A DNA stretch of 56,229 bases, taken from positions 1 through 56,229 of the forward strand of contig NZ_JAIQCI010000029.1 of assembly GCF_022378335.1 (NCBI RefSeq), read 5' to 3'. Below the pieces are notes generated by a model. It made no database searches. It saw nothing but the letters and a program-made list of their open reading frames with translations, and had not been told where the DNA came from. Source of the DNA: Croceicoccus hydrothermalis. GTDB lineage: Bacteria; Pseudomonadota; Alphaproteobacteria; Sphingomonadales; Sphingomonadaceae. A program made the position numbers and the translations under genes. This document shows positions 42,977-53,491 of this stretch, piece after piece. Positions within the stretch are counted from its first letter, which is position 1; every line of letters starts with the position of its first letter.

Positions 42977-44314
42977 TTAGCGATTGACGAATTCCGGATA
43001 GGCATCGACGCCCACCTCGACACGGTCGAGGCCGAGCATCTCTTCCTCTTCGGTCGGGCGCAGGCCAACCGTGAACTTCAGCGCGAACCACACGATGGCG
43101 CTGGCAATCGAGACGAACACGCCGGTGGCGGCCACCCCGATGAGCTGCGCCATGAACGGCACATCGCCATTGGTCAGCGGCACGATCAGCGTGCCCCAGA
43201 TGCCCGCACACAGGTGGACGGGAATGGCACCGACGACATCGTCGATCTTCAGCTTGTCGAGAAGCGGAACCACCGCCACCACGAGCGCGCCGCCAATGGC
43301 ACCGATGAAGAGCGCGGCTGGCACGCTCGGCGTGAGCGGCTCGGCCGTAATCGACACCAGACCGGCCAACGCACCGTTGAGCGCCATGGTCACATCGACT
43401 TTCTTGTACAGTACCTGTGTGAGGATAATCGCGGTGACCACACCGGCACAGGCCGACATGTTGGTGTTCACGAAGATTTTCGACACGTCGGATACGTCGC
43501 CGACCGTTCCCATGGCAAGCTGCGACGCGCCGTTGAAACCGAACCAGCCGAGCCAGAGGATGAAAGTGCCGAGCGTGGCGAGCGGGATGTTCGTGCCGGG
43601 GAAGACCATGACCCTGCCATCAGCGCCATATCGGCCAAGCCGCGCACCCAGGATCAACGCCCCGGTCAATGCCGCCCAGCCCCCGGTTGAGTGCACCAGC
43701 GTCGAGCCGGCGAAATCGGAGAAGCCCATCTGATCGAGGAAGCCTGCCCCCCATTCCCAGCTCACGACGGTGGGATAGATGATCCCGGTCAGGATTACGG
43801 TGAACAGCAAGAACGGCCACAGCTTGATTCGTTCGGCCAGCGTGCCCGAAACGATTGAGGCGGTCGTGGCGCAGAACACCATCTGGAAAAACCAGTCGGA
43901 CGCGACCGAGTAACCTGTTTCGACATCGGCGTCACCGACGCCCTGCATGGGATAGATAATCCCCGAAAGGCCGAAATAGCCGTTGAAATCCCCCGGATAG
44001 GCGATGTTGTAACCGATGAACCAGAACATGATCCCGGCAATGGCATAGAGCGCGATATTCTTGAGGCACTGCATCGACACGTTCTTCGTGCGGACGAGCC
44101 CGGCCTCCAGCATCGCGAAACCCGCCGCCATCCACATGACGAGGAACCCGCCAATCAGGAACAGCAAGGTGTTGAGGATGTAGGCGGTGCCCCCGCCCAC
44201 GGCGACGGCTTCGGCCGCCTCGGCGCTGCCCTGTTGGGCGAAAGCGGCGAGCGGCGCGGCCACGGCGGCCGCAGCGATCCCGGCTGCGCCCAGTTTTGCA
44301 TAGATCCGATACAT
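42977..44314 (-). CDS. amtB: Ammonium transporter
   Basis: AmtB (445 aa from the ATG at 44314) has a signal-like first segment (cleavage near AAFAQ) and 11 hydrophobic helices. Family motifs include GGFLVMWMAAGFAMLEAG, WEWGAGFLDQMGFSDFAGSTLVHSTGG and the substrate-route aromatic/histidine pattern HSTGG. It moves ammonium across the inner membrane. The preceding P-II gene ends 17 bases upstream, giving the classic glnK-amtB pair. Confidence 0.94.
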   Translation of the reverse strand: MYRIYAKLGAAGIAAAAVAAPLAAFAQQGSAEAAEAVAVGGGTAYILNTLLFLIGGFLVMWMAAGFAMLEAGLVRTKNVSMQCLKNIALYAIAGIMFWFIGYNIAYPGDFNGYFGLSGIIYPMQGVGDADVETGYSVASDWFFQMVFCATTASIVSGTLAERIKLWPFLLFTVILTGIIYPTVVSWEWGAGFLDQMGFSDFAGSTLVHSTGGWAALTGALILGARLGRYGADGRVMVFPGTNIPLATLGTFILWLGWFGFNGASQLAMGTVGDVSDVSKIFVNTNMSACAGVVTAIILTQVLYKKVDVTMALNGALAGLVSITAEPLTPSVPAALFIGAIGGALVVAVVPLLDKLKIDDVVGAIPVHLCAGIWGTLIVPLTNGDVPFMAQLIGVAATGVFVSIASAIVWFALKFTVGLRPTEEEEMLGLDRVEVGVDAYPEFVNR

Positions 44315-44331
44315 GTTCGAAACCCCCTGTT

Positions 44332-44670
44332 TCAAAGCGCGGTGTCGCCGGATTCGCCCGTGCGGATGCGCGTGGCGGCGGCAAGATCGAGGACGAAGAG
44401 TTTGCCATCGCCGATGGAATCGGTGCTTGCGACCTGCTGAATCGTTTCGACGATCTGCGGCGCGAGCGTATCGGCGGCCGCGATTTCCAGCTTCACCTTC
44501 GGAAGCATGTTGGTCGAATATTCCGCACCGCGGTAAATTTCGGTCTGCCCTTTCTGGCGGCCGAATCCCTTTACCTCCGACACGGTCATGCCGGCGACGC
44601 CGATGCCGCTCAGCGCCTCGCGCACCTCATCCAGCTTGAACGGCTTGATGATGGCAATGATGAATTTCAC
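44332..44670 (-). CDS. glnK: P-II family nitrogen regulator (glnK-amtB pair)
   Basis: A 112-aa P-II protein starting at a GTG (44670) with GAGGGG upstream. The T-loop GQTEIYRGAEYSTNM holds Tyr51. It blocks AmtB when ammonium is plentiful. Sequence is close to the second P-II gene at 42433-42771, with differences in the middle of the protein. Confidence 0.92.
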   Translation of the reverse strand: MKFIIAIIKPFKLDEVREALSGIGVAGMTVSEVKGFGRQKGQTEIYRGAEYSTNMLPKVKLEIAAADTLAPQIVETIQQVASTDSIGDGKLFVLDLAAATRIRTGESGDTAL

Positions 44671-44842
44671 GCCTATCCCCCTCGATTGCTCGACCGGCCC
44701 GTCGCCGGCTCCCCTCCACATAGCAAGGCGCGTGCCAGTAACGGACTATGCCGAGAAAACAGGGTGTTGCGCGAAACGGCGGTAAAAGAATGGTTAAATC
44801 AGGCGCCTCTCATTTGAGCATGGCGCCTCACCTGCCCAGATT

Positions 44843-45553
44843 TTAGGCAGGGCTGGCGTCATCCCTGCAATTCAGTCGCGCCCATACGGGCAGATGATCC
44901 GACGCGCGCGAGGCGAGCGCGGAATGATGCACCCCTGTTTCCACGCACTCCCATTCGGGCGAGGTGATGATCCGGTCGAGCCGGGCAAGCGGGCGGCGCG
45001 CGGGAAAGCTGCGCCCGCTGTCGAGCACGGTCCAGTCGCCGTCGAACACACGGAATACACCGCCGCGCCCGGCCCATTCATTGGTATCGCCCATCAACAC
45101 GGTCGGGCATTCCTCACACCCGCCGAGATGGGCGAGCACCGCTTCTGCCTGATGCCTCCGGCGCAGGCCCGACAGGTCGAGATGCATGCCCACCACCCGA
45201 ACGCGCTGCCCGTCGATCACCGCATCGAGCCGGATCGCACCGCGCGGCTCCAGCGTGGGAAGCGCGATCGTGGCCGCCTCTATCACCTCCACGCCCTTCC
45301 GCACGAGAAAGCCATTCCCGTGCCAGCCCATCGACAGCGGCCGGGTGTCGAGCGGGACCGTGCGATAGGGCGAATCCTCCACCCGCGCGCGCGGCAGAAC
45401 GCTCTCCCGCGTGCCGAAACGCCGGTCGCATTCCTGAAGCGCGACGATGTCCGCGTCGATTTCGTGCAGCACTGCCAGAATGCGATCCGGATCGCGGCGC
45501 CGATCCAGCCCGACCGCCTTGTGAATGTTATAGCTGGCGAATTTCAACTGCAC
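44843..45553 (-). CDS. Endonuclease/exonuclease/phosphatase family protein
   Basis: The 236-aa protein shows the EEP fold: SYNIHKAVGLDRR at the N-terminus, DADIVALQECDRRFG (Mg-binding Glu), GMHLDLSG, LMGDTNEW (Asp-Asn pair) and a C-terminal SDHLPVWA. It is a metal-dependent phosphodiesterase or phosphatase; the substrate is unknown. Eight bases separate its start from the prfC stop. Confidence 0.88.
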   Translation of the reverse strand: MQLKFASYNIHKAVGLDRRRDPDRILAVLHEIDADIVALQECDRRFGTRESVLPRARVEDSPYRTVPLDTRPLSMGWHGNGFLVRKGVEVIEAATIALPTLEPRGAIRLDAVIDGQRVRVVGMHLDLSGLRRRHQAEAVLAHLGGCEECPTVLMGDTNEWAGRGGVFRVFDGDWTVLDSGRSFPARRPLARLDRIITSPEWECVETGVHHSALASRASDHLPVWARLNCRDDASPA

Positions 45554-45560
45554 GGCTGGC

Positions 45561-47105
45561 CTAACGCTCCTTCGTAGCGGAAAAGGTCAGATCTGGATTG
45601 CGTTCCTGCTGATAGCCGACATCCCATGCCGATTTCGCCATGAACACGAAGTCGCCATCGCGGTCCTTCGCCAGATTGGCGCGGTTGTATTTTTCAAACT
45701 CGTCGAGCGCCTTTTCATCGCCGCGGATCCAGCGTGCGGTGTCGAACGGCGCCGGTTCCAGCATTGCCTCGACCTTGTATTCCGCCTCCAGCCGGGACAC
45801 GAGCACCTCGAGCTGCAATTGCCCGACCACGCCGATGATCCACTGACCGCCAAGCTCCGGGTAGAACACCTGGATCACGCCTTCCTCCGACAGATCGTCG
45901 AGCGCCTTTCGCAATTGCTTCGTCTTGGTCGGATCCTTCAGGATCACGCGGCGCAGGATTTCGGGCGCGAAATTGGGCAGGCCGGTAAAACGGATGTCGT
46001 TCTTCTCCGACAGCGTATCGCCCACGCGCAACGTGCCGTGATTGGGAATGCCGATGATGTCGCCGGGAAAGGCGGCATCGGCAATTTCGCGATCCTGCGC
46101 AAAGAACATGATCGGCGAATGCACCGCGATCGGCTTGCCCAGCCCGCTCGGCGTCAGTTTCATGCCGCGTTTGAACGTGCCCGACACCATCCGCATGAAG
46201 GCGATGCGATCGCGATGCTGCGGATCCATGTTCGCCTGCACCTTGAAGATGAAGCCCGAAACCTCGTCGCGGGTGGGGGCCACCTCGCCCGCGTCGGTCG
46301 GCTGGGGCCGGGGCGGCGGGGCGAAGGCACTGATCGCCTCGATCAGTTCGGTCACGCCGAAATTCTTGAGCGCCGATCCGAAATAGACCGGCGTCAGGTC
46401 GCCGCCGCGATAGGCGTCGATATCGAATTCGGGATAGCCGATCTGCGCCAGCTCCGCCTGCTCTGCGAATTCCTCGGGCATTTCGGGATCGGCGTCGCGC
46501 TTGCCGAGGAATTCCTTCGACGGTCCTTCGGGGCGCGCCGCTTCCCCGCTCGCGAAATCCAGCACGCCCTCGAACCGGCCGCCGGTGCCGATGGGCCAGC
46601 TCATCGGACACACGTCGAGCGCGAGCATGTCCGCCACCTCATCGAGCAGTTCGAACGGTTCGCGCCCTTCGCGATCGACCTTGTTGACGAAGGTGATGAT
46701 GGGCACCGATCGAAGCCGGCACACCTCGAACAGCTTGCGGGTCTGCGGCTCGATACCCTTGGCGGCGTCGATCACCATGATGGCGGAATCGACGGCGGTC
46801 AGCGTGCGATAGGTATCCTCGGAAAAATCTTCGTGCCCCGGCGTGTCGAGCAGGTTGAAGGTGATGACGTTGCCGTCTGCATCCTTCCGCTCGAACGTCA
46901 TGACAGAGCTCGTCACGGAGATGCCGCGCTGCTGCTCGATCTTCATCCAGTCGGAGCGGGCGCGCCGTGCCTGCCCGCGCGCCTTGACCTCACCGGCCAA
47001 GTGGATCGCGCCGCCAGTGAGCAGCAGCTTTTCGGTAAGCGTGGTCTTGCCCGCGTCGGGGTGGGAGATGATGGCGAATGTGCGCCGCTGCGGAATGGCT
47101 GTCAT
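45561..47105 (-). CDS. prfC: Peptide chain release factor 3
   Basis: RF3 (514 aa) is a GTPase that recycles release factors 1 and 2 from the ribosome. The G1 loop is HPDAGKTTL, with DTPGHEDFSEDT (G3) and NKVDRE (G4). The ATG at 47105 gives the family N-terminus MTAIPQRRTF; the frame to 47141 is leader. Full length, not an EF-G. Confidence 0.94.
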   Translation of the reverse strand: MTAIPQRRTFAIISHPDAGKTTLTEKLLLTGGAIHLAGEVKARGQARRARSDWMKIEQQRGISVTSSVMTFERKDADGNVITFNLLDTPGHEDFSEDTYRTLTAVDSAIMVIDAAKGIEPQTRKLFEVCRLRSVPIITFVNKVDREGREPFELLDEVADMLALDVCPMSWPIGTGGRFEGVLDFASGEAARPEGPSKEFLGKRDADPEMPEEFAEQAELAQIGYPEFDIDAYRGGDLTPVYFGSALKNFGVTELIEAISAFAPPPRPQPTDAGEVAPTRDEVSGFIFKVQANMDPQHRDRIAFMRMVSGTFKRGMKLTPSGLGKPIAVHSPIMFFAQDREIADAAFPGDIIGIPNHGTLRVGDTLSEKNDIRFTGLPNFAPEILRRVILKDPTKTKQLRKALDDLSEEGVIQVFYPELGGQWIIGVVGQLQLEVLVSRLEAEYKVEAMLEPAPFDTARWIRGDEKALDEFEKYNRANLAKDRDGDFVFMAKSAWDVGYQQERNPDLTFSATKER

Positions 47106-47165
47106 GCCCCGCGCCTTAGGGGCGCGGGCGCATGGTAGCAATATCGCGTATCGCGCTTGCGGGTC

Positions 47166-47918
47166 TCAGCCTTCGTCGCGGGCGATGTTGAAACCGTTGA
47201 AGCTTTGCGTGACCGGCATCAGTTCGAGCCGGTTGATGTTGAGATGCGGCGGCAACTGCGCCACCCACAACATGGTTTCGGCAATATCGCCGCCGGTCAT
47301 CGGATCCGCACCGCGATAGAATGCATCGGCCGCTTCCTTGTCGCCGCCGTTGCGCACGAAAGTGAATTCGGTGTCGACCATGCCAGGCTCGATATTGGTG
47401 ACGCGCACCCCGGTCCCGTGCAGATCGGCCCGCAGACCCAGCGAGAATTGCGTCACGAACGCCTTCGTCCCGCCATATACGTTGCCGCCGGGATAGGGAT
47501 AATTGCCCGCCACGCTCGACAGGTTGATGATCGCCCCCTTGCGTTCGATCAGCAGCGGCAGCAACCGATGCGTCAACCCGACCAGCGCAGTCACGTTCGT
47601 CTCGATCATCGTGTGCCAGTCGGACAGATCCGCCTCGACCGCCGGTCCGGACCCAAGCGCCAGCCCGGCATTGTTGATGAGCAGATCGACCCCTGCGAAC
47701 CGTTCGGGCAAGCCGGCAATCGCCGCATCGCGTGCCTTGGCATCGCGAATGTCGAAGGCCAGCGGCAAAACAGCCTCTCCCAGATCGCGGGCCAGCGCAT
47801 CGAGCCGATCCTGCCGCCGCCCGGTGGCGATGACCTGCCAACCTGCGCCGACAAAGGTTCGGGCCGCAGCCTCGCCGATGCCCGCCGTCGTACCCGTAAT
47901 CAAAACCGTTTTCGTCAT
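47166..47918 (-). CDS. SDR-family NAD(P)-dependent oxidoreductase
   Basis: The 250-aa classical short-chain dehydrogenase has the nucleotide-binding motif TGTTAGIG (9-16), NNAG (82-85), and the active site Ser134/135, Tyr148 and Lys152 (YGGTK). It resembles the YdfG/serine 3-dehydrogenase group, so its substrate may be a hydroxy acid such as serine or 3-hydroxypropionate. It starts one base after the pheT stop, so the two could share a transcript. Confidence 0.88.
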   Translation of the reverse strand: MTKTVLITGTTAGIGEAAARTFVGAGWQVIATGRRQDRLDALARDLGEAVLPLAFDIRDAKARDAAIAGLPERFAGVDLLINNAGLALGSGPAVEADLSDWHTMIETNVTALVGLTHRLLPLLIERKGAIINLSSVAGNYPYPGGNVYGGTKAFVTQFSLGLRADLHGTGVRVTNIEPGMVDTEFTFVRNGGDKEAADAFYRGADPMTGGDIAETMLWVAQLPPHLNINRLELMPVTQSFNGFNIARDEG

Positions 47919-47919
47919 C

Positions 47920-50319
47920 TCAGCCTCTCAATATCGCGCTGCGCTTTGCCGCCGCCGCAACAATGGCATCGCTGATCGCTTTCAAATCGTCTTCGGTGAA
48001 ACTGCTGCGTTGCGGCTGGAGTACGACCTCGACCGCGATCGATTTGTGTCCCTCGGCAACTCCGGCCCCGCGAAATTCGTCGAAAATGCGGGCATCGACG
48101 ATATGCCTCTTGTCCGCCCCCCTGACCGCCTTGACCAGATCGCCGGCGGCGACATCGTCCGGTACCAGGAACGCGAAATCGCGCATCACCGATTGCAGCG
48201 CGGGCGGGGCATAGGACGCGCGGGTGAAGCGGCGCTCCCCCTTCTTCGCCGGGATCGCATCGAGGAAGATTTCCACCGCCATGACCGCACCGCCCATATC
48301 GAACTGCTTCGCAATCCGCGGATGCAGCGTTCCGAACCGGGCGAGCACGTTCTTCGGCCCGAGCCGCAGCGTCGCCGACTGCCCGGGATGGAATTGCTCG
48401 CCCGCCTCGCCCATGACCTGCAGGTTTTCGACCGGCGCGCCCGCCGCGTCGAGCAGGGCCACCGCCTCCGCCTTTGCATCGAAGGCATCGAACGGCTGCG
48501 CCTTGCCCGCTTGCCAGCCGCGCGGGGATTTCTCCCCCGCCATGACGAGGCCGAGCGTCAGCCGTTCGTCGCTCGCCCCGCCCTTGCCGCGAAGATAGCG
48601 GCGACCGATCTCGAACAGCCGCACGCTGTCCGCGCCGCGCGCCATGTTCCGCTGCGCCGCCATCAACAGGCCGGGGATGAGCGAGGGGCGCATCGCTTTC
48701 ATGTCCTCGCTGATCGGATTGGCGAGCATCCACGGTTCCCCGTCCCCGAAGGCTTGCGCCGCCGGAATGGGGAGGAAGGACCAGGTCACCGCTTCGTGGT
48801 TTCCTCGCGCCGCCGCCGCGCGCCGGACGCGCCGTTCGCGCGCCTGCTCGGGCGTGACCGTGGGCTGCGCGACGCCTTCGGCCCGGTCGAGCGCGACCGA
48901 GGGAATCGCGTCCAGCCCGTGAATGCGAATGACCTCCTCGACCAGATCGGGGGCTCCATCGACGTCGGGGCGCCATCCCGGCACTGCCACGATCCAGTGG
49001 TCCTGCGTCTCGGTCACCACAAAGCCCAGCCGCTCCAGAATGTCCCGTTGTGTCGGTTCCGGAACATCCATCCCGCCCAGCGAACGGGTCAGTGCGGGAT
49101 CGAAAGCGACCGTCTTGTCCGCGGCGGGCGGTGCCCCCACATGGCGCACCTCGCTCGCCTCCCCCCCACAAATGTCGAGGATCAGCCGGGTCAGAAGCTC
49201 CAGCCCGTCATTCACGAAACCAGGGTCGATACCGCGCTCGAACCGGCTGCGCGCATCGCTGCTGAGATTGAGCTTGCGGCCCGTGAGCGCGATGCACACC
49301 GGATCGAAATAGGCAACCTCCAGCAATATGTCCGTCGTCGCATCGGTGCAGGACGAATGCTCGCCCCCCATGATGCCCGCGATATCGTGCACGCCGGCCT
49401 CGTCCGCGATGACCAGCATCGTATCGTCGAGCGTGTATTCCTTTTCATTGAGCGCGGTGACGGTTTCCCCATCCCTCGCCCGCCGCGCCGTGACCGCACC
49501 CGACAGTTTCGCCAGATCATAGGCGTGGCTGGGCCGGCCATAGGTCAGCATCACGTAATTGGTAATGTCGACCAGCGCCGAAATCGGCCGCTGCCCTGCG
49601 GATTTGAGCCGCGCCTGCATCCAGTCCGGGCTGGCGCCATTGGTTACACCGCGAATCGCACGCGCGTAAAACGCGGGGCAGCCGTCGCGATCCTCGATCC
49701 GGATGTCCACCGGACACGGCCCGTCGCCCGCAACCGGCGCGGCATCGAGCCGCTTCAACGTGCCCAGCCCCGCCGCGGCCAGGTCGCGCGCGATGCCGTA
49801 AACGCCCATGCAGTCGGGCCGGTTGGGCGTGATCGCCACGTCGAAGACCGGATCGTCGAGCCCCGCATAATCGGCATAGTCCGTGCCGACGGGCGCGTCG
49901 GACGGCAATTCGATGATGCCGTCGTGATCCTGCCCCATGTCGAGTTCGCGCGCCGAACACATCATGCCGTTCGATTCGACGCCGCGAATCGCAGCCTTGC
50001 GCATTTCCATGCCGTTCGACGGCACCACGGCGCCGGGCAAACCCAGCACGCCGACCAGCCCCGCCCGCGCGTTCGGCGCGCCGCAGACCACGGTGAGCGG
50101 CTGGCCATCGCCGCTGTCGACCGAAAGCACCTGCAGCTTGTCCGCATCGGGATGTTTTTCCGCCGTCAGAACACGCGCCACGCGAAAGCCGGCCAGATCC
50201 TCGGCCGGGTTTTCCACGCCTTCGATCTCCAGCCCGATCGCGGTCAGCTTCGCCGCGATTTCATCGACGGTCGCATCGGTGTCGAGGTGATCCTTCAACC
50301 AGGAAAGCGAGAACTTCAT
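47920..50319 (-). CDS. pheT: Phenylalanine-tRNA ligase beta subunit
   Basis: PheT (799 aa) with PheS forms the heterotetramer that charges tRNA-Phe. The order is an EMAP/tRNA-binding domain (about 40-150), B3/B4 editing domain (200-380), B5, an inactive synthetase-like core and the C-terminal FDX-ACB anticodon-binding domain. Length is normal. The 4-base overlap with pheS (50316-50319) shows coupling. Confidence 0.96.
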   Translation of the reverse strand: MKFSLSWLKDHLDTDATVDEIAAKLTAIGLEIEGVENPAEDLAGFRVARVLTAEKHPDADKLQVLSVDSGDGQPLTVVCGAPNARAGLVGVLGLPGAVVPSNGMEMRKAAIRGVESNGMMCSARELDMGQDHDGIIELPSDAPVGTDYADYAGLDDPVFDVAITPNRPDCMGVYGIARDLAAAGLGTLKRLDAAPVAGDGPCPVDIRIEDRDGCPAFYARAIRGVTNGASPDWMQARLKSAGQRPISALVDITNYVMLTYGRPSHAYDLAKLSGAVTARRARDGETVTALNEKEYTLDDTMLVIADEAGVHDIAGIMGGEHSSCTDATTDILLEVAYFDPVCIALTGRKLNLSSDARSRFERGIDPGFVNDGLELLTRLILDICGGEASEVRHVGAPPAADKTVAFDPALTRSLGGMDVPEPTQRDILERLGFVVTETQDHWIVAVPGWRPDVDGAPDLVEEVIRIHGLDAIPSVALDRAEGVAQPTVTPEQARERRVRRAAAARGNHEAVTWSFLPIPAAQAFGDGEPWMLANPISEDMKAMRPSLIPGLLMAAQRNMARGADSVRLFEIGRRYLRGKGGASDERLTLGLVMAGEKSPRGWQAGKAQPFDAFDAKAEAVALLDAAGAPVENLQVMGEAGEQFHPGQSATLRLGPKNVLARFGTLHPRIAKQFDMGGAVMAVEIFLDAIPAKKGERRFTRASYAPPALQSVMRDFAFLVPDDVAAGDLVKAVRGADKRHIVDARIFDEFRGAGVAEGHKSIAVEVVLQPQRSSFTEDDLKAISDAIVAAAAKRSAILRG

Positions 50320-51416
50320 GCCGCCACTCCCACGCCGCCGGACAGCGTCGGCACGTCGAGCGCCGCGAATCCGTAATGCTTCAGCCAGCGCAGATCGCCA
50401 TCGAAAAACGCGCGCAAATCATCCATCCCGTATTTCAGCATCGCCAGCCGGTCGATTCCGCAGCCGAATGCGAACCCCTGCCATTCGTCTGGGTCCAGCC
50501 CGCAGGCCGCAATCACCCGGCGATTGACCATCCCGCTGCCCAACACTTCCATCCAGCCATGACCCGGCTCGTCGCCCGACCCGCCGATGATGCGGCGGCC
50601 CTTTTCGTGGCTATAGCCGACATCGACCTCCGCCGACGGTTCGGTGAAGGGAAAATAGCTCGGCCGCAGGCGCAGCACGATATCGTCCCGTTCGAAAAAC
50701 GCTTTCAGAAAGGTTTCCAGCGTCCATTTCAAATGCCCCATGTGAATGTTCCGGTCGATGACCAGCCCCTCGACCTGATGGAACATGGGCGTGTGGGTGG
50801 CATCGCTGTCCGACCGATAGGTGCGGCCCGGCGCGATGATGCGCACCGGTGCGCCGCCTTCGACCATGGACCGGATCTGCACCGGCGAGGTATGGGTGCG
50901 CAGCAGCATCGCGCGCCCTTCGTCATCCTTGTCCGGGAAATAGAACGTGTCATGCATCGCGCGGGCGGGGTGCGTGTCCGGCATGTTGAGCGCGGTGAAA
51001 TTGTGCCAGTCGTCCTCGATCTCCGGACCGGTCGCGACGGCAAAGCCAAGGTCGGCGAAAATCTCGGCCAGCTCGTCCATCGCCTGGCTGACCGGGTGAA
51101 CCGAACCGGCGGGCGCATCGGCGGCAGGCAGCGACAGATCGATCGTCTCGCCCGCAAGCTTCGCGTCGAGCGCCTCCTGCTCCAACGCGGCCTTGCGCGC
51201 CGCGACCGCGTCAGTCACCTCTGCGCGCAGGCCGTTCAGTTTCGGCCCTTCGACCTGCCGTTCCTCGGGCGTCATCTTGCCCAGCGTCTTCATCAGCAGC
51301 GAGATGCTGCCCTGCTTGCCCAGAAACGCAACCCGTACACCGTCCAGCGTGTCGAGAGTCCGGGACGCGGCAATCTGCGCCATTGCATCGGCGCGCAGCT
51401 GATCAATATCGGGCAT
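50316..51416 (-). CDS. pheS: Phenylalanine-tRNA ligase alpha subunit
   Basis: PheS (366 aa) holds the catalytic class II aminoacyl-tRNA synthetase core: motif 2 around [19 protein letters not shown] and motif 3 [13 protein letters not shown]. The N-terminal coiled coil follows [12 protein letters not shown]. Upstream ATGs at 51428 and 51440 are also in frame; the start is taken at the family position. No leader-peptide attenuator is visible. Confidence 0.95.
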   Translation of the reverse strand: MPDIDQLRADAMAQIAASRTLDTLDGVRVAFLGKQGSISLLMKTLGKMTPEERQVEGPKLNGLRAEVTDAVAARKAALEQEALDAKLAGETIDLSLPAADAPAGSVHPVSQAMDELAEIFADLGFAVATGPEIEDDWHNFTALNMPDTHPARAMHDTFYFPDKDDEGRAMLLRTHTSPVQIRSMVEGGAPVRIIAPGRTYRSDSDATHTPMFHQVEGLVIDRNIHMGHLKWTLETFLKAFFERDDIVLRLRPSYFPFTEPSAEVDVGYSHEKGRRIIGGSGDEPGHGWMEVLGSGMVNRRVIAACGLDPDEWQGFAFGCGIDRLAMLKYGMDDLRAFFDGDLRWLKHYGFAALDVPTLSGGVGVAA

Positions 51417-51969
51417 CGTATCTTTCATCATCATCGGCAAAAATGCGTGCCGCGCTGTCTAGCAGGGCCGCAGCAAAGGGCAACATGGCCCGGCCCCATC
51501 GCAAGGCGCCGAACGCGCCGACATGCCCGATCGGATGAAACGAGAAGCGGAATGCCCCGTGCGGATCCGCCCCGCGATCGACGGAGCCCAAATCCTTAAA
51601 CGTCCGATCGTTCGTTTCATAATAGGGATTGTTGGCCCTTATCATTCCCGATGACGGGCGAATGTTTCGAGCCCCGCGGGACGCTTCGGCATTATGTCGG
51701 AAGAACGGCTCACAACCACACGCTCTTTTCACCCGCCTCAAACGAACGCTGTCTCGCCCCACGTGACCTTCGCTTCCCCCCTGGCGATGCTCGCAATCGG
51801 ACAAAAAGAGGACGGCCTTCGTGCAGCATCGACGGCTTGGTCATCCCCCTTCTTTCGCCGCGACATGCTTGCCCGTCGCAAGCGCCATATGGTAACCGGT
51901 GTCATAACCCCCGGTCACTTGTTCAGGCGGGTGAACCCTGCGGCAGCGATGAGCCAGGATGACATCTGC
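51417..51969. other. Divergent region pheS/uxaA
   Basis: The 553 bases carry no recognised gene; frames here are shadows or lack domains. An imperfect inverted repeat, listed separately, lies in the middle. The 92 codons in frame before uxaA do not resemble the UxaA family. Confidence 0.5.
51619..51645. promoter_or_regulatory. Candidate operator (inverted repeat)
   Basis: ATAATAGGG (51619-51627) and CCCTTATCAT (51636-51645) are near-complementary arms around an 8-base spacer, the form of a GntR/IclR-type site. It may control the sugar-acid gene uxaA, but no regulator gene is in the window. Confidence 0.3.
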
Positions 51970-53487
51970 ATGAAAGCAATTTCCCAACCGGACAATGCCG
52001 CGGCACTGCCTCCCGCATGGGCATCCCATCCGCGGGATACCGTGGCCGTGGCTCTTCGCGATCTTGCCGCGCATGAGGAAATCACCGTCGGCAAGACCTG
52101 CTTGCGATTGCGGGAACCAATCGCCGCCGGCCATAAATTCGCGCTGCGCGACCATTGCGCGGGCGACGCAGTGCTTCGTTATGGCGAAAGGATCGGGTTT
52201 GCCAGCGAGGCGATTCGCGCCGGCGCACATGTCCATTCGCACAATTTGTCGACCGCGCTGCGTGGCGAAGTCGACTATGGCGATTACGAGCATATCGCGG
52301 GGCAGGACGCACTCGCATCGCTCGACAGCTGGTACGGATATGCCCGGCCGGACGGACGGTTCGCAACCCGCAACGAAATCTGGATACTGCCTACGGTCGG
52401 CTGCGTTACGCCGCTGGTCGAGATGGTCGCACGCGAGGCGAACGATCTGCATCGCAATGCCGTGGATGCGGTCGTGGGGTTCGGACATCCGCACGGCTGC
52501 TCGCAACTGGGTGACGATCTCGATGGGACGCGCGATCTTCTTGCGGCGCTGTGCGACAATCCCAATGCCGGCGGCGTGGTTCTGGTCGGGCTTGGGTGTG
52601 AGAGCAATCAGCTCGACGCGTTGATCGACCGGGTTCCGGAACGCAGCCGGTACAAGTTACGCGCGATGCTGGCGCAGGATCCAGGTGATGAACGCGAATG
52701 TCTGATGGGGTTGATCGGCGAACTGGCCGAAGAGCTTGCGCCATCGTCCCGAACGAAAGCGCCTGCGAGCGCGCTTACCGTCGGATTGAAATGCGGCGGA
52801 TCGGACGCGCTTTCGGGATTGACGGCAAACCCGCTCCTCGGCCGGTTCAGCGACCGGCTCGGGCAAAGTGGCGGAAAGCTTATCCTTACCGAAATTCCCG
52901 AAATTTTCGGTGCGGAAAACGCGCTTATTGCACGCGCCGTGACCGTGGACGTCCACGCACGCGCGACCGGCCTGCTCAACCGTTTCAAACGATATTTCCT
53001 CGATCAAGGTCAGCCCGTGTCCGAAAATCCCTCGCCCGGAAATATCGCAGGCGGGATCACCACGCTGGAGGAAAAATCGCTCGGCGCGGTGCAGAAAGGT
53101 GGGGATGTACCTCTTGTCGATGTGATCGATTATGGTGGGCAGGCGACGTTGCCGGGCCTGACCCTGTTGGAGGCACCGGGGAACGATGCGGTGTCGTCGA
53201 CCGCCCTTGCCGCGGCTGGTGCCACGCTCATCCTCTTTACCACCGGACGGGGGACGCCGCTTGGCTTTCCGGTCCCTACGGTCAAGGTCGCGTCCAATGC
53301 GCGGCTTGCCCGTGAAAAATCGGGCTGGATCGATTTCGACGCCAGCCGCATGCTGAACGCGGGCGACGAGACGACGACGCATGATTTCGCAGATTATCTG
53401 CTGAAGGTCGCAAGCGGACAGCAAACACGCGCCGAACATTCCGGTCAGCGGGTCATCGCGATATGGAAACGCGGCGTCACGCTTTGA
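51970..53487 (+). CDS. uxaA: UxaA-family altronate dehydratase
   Basis: The 505-aa protein has an N-terminal SAF domain (about 20-100) and the D-galactarate dehydratase/altronate hydrolase catalytic domain with the motifs PTVGCVTPLVE, GLGCESNQ and GLKCGGSDALSGLTANP. Altronate dehydratase makes 2-keto-3-deoxygluconate from altronate; close relatives use galactarate. The ATG at 51970 is favoured. It faces the TRAP transporter genes tail to tail, only 4 bases apart, which suggests a linked pathway. Confidence 0.85.
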   Translation: MKAISQPDNAAALPPAWASHPRDTVAVALRDLAAHEEITVGKTCLRLREPIAAGHKFALRDHCAGDAVLRYGERIGFASEAIRAGAHVHSHNLSTALRGEVDYGDYEHIAGQDALASLDSWYGYARPDGRFATRNEIWILPTVGCVTPLVEMVAREANDLHRNAVDAVVGFGHPHGCSQLGDDLDGTRDLLAALCDNPNAGGVVLVGLGCESNQLDALIDRVPERSRYKLRAMLAQDPGDERECLMGLIGELAEELAPSSRTKAPASALTVGLKCGGSDALSGLTANPLLGRFSDRLGQSGGKLILTEIPEIFGAENALIARAVTVDVHARATGLLNRFKRYFLDQGQPVSENPSPGNIAGGITTLEEKSLGAVQKGGDVPLVDVIDYGGQATLPGLTLLEAPGNDAVSSTALAAAGATLILFTTGRGTPLGFPVPTVKVASNARLAREKSGWIDFDASRMLNAGDETTTHDFADYLLKVASGQQTRAEHSGQRVIAIWKRGVTL

Positions 53488-53491
53488 CGGA

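Noticed and set aside
47503..50376. A 957-codon open frame antisense to the SDR and pheT genes
   Set aside because: It mirrors codon structure of high-GC pheT; no domain, no ribosome binding site, and the minus-strand genes have full conserved motifs.
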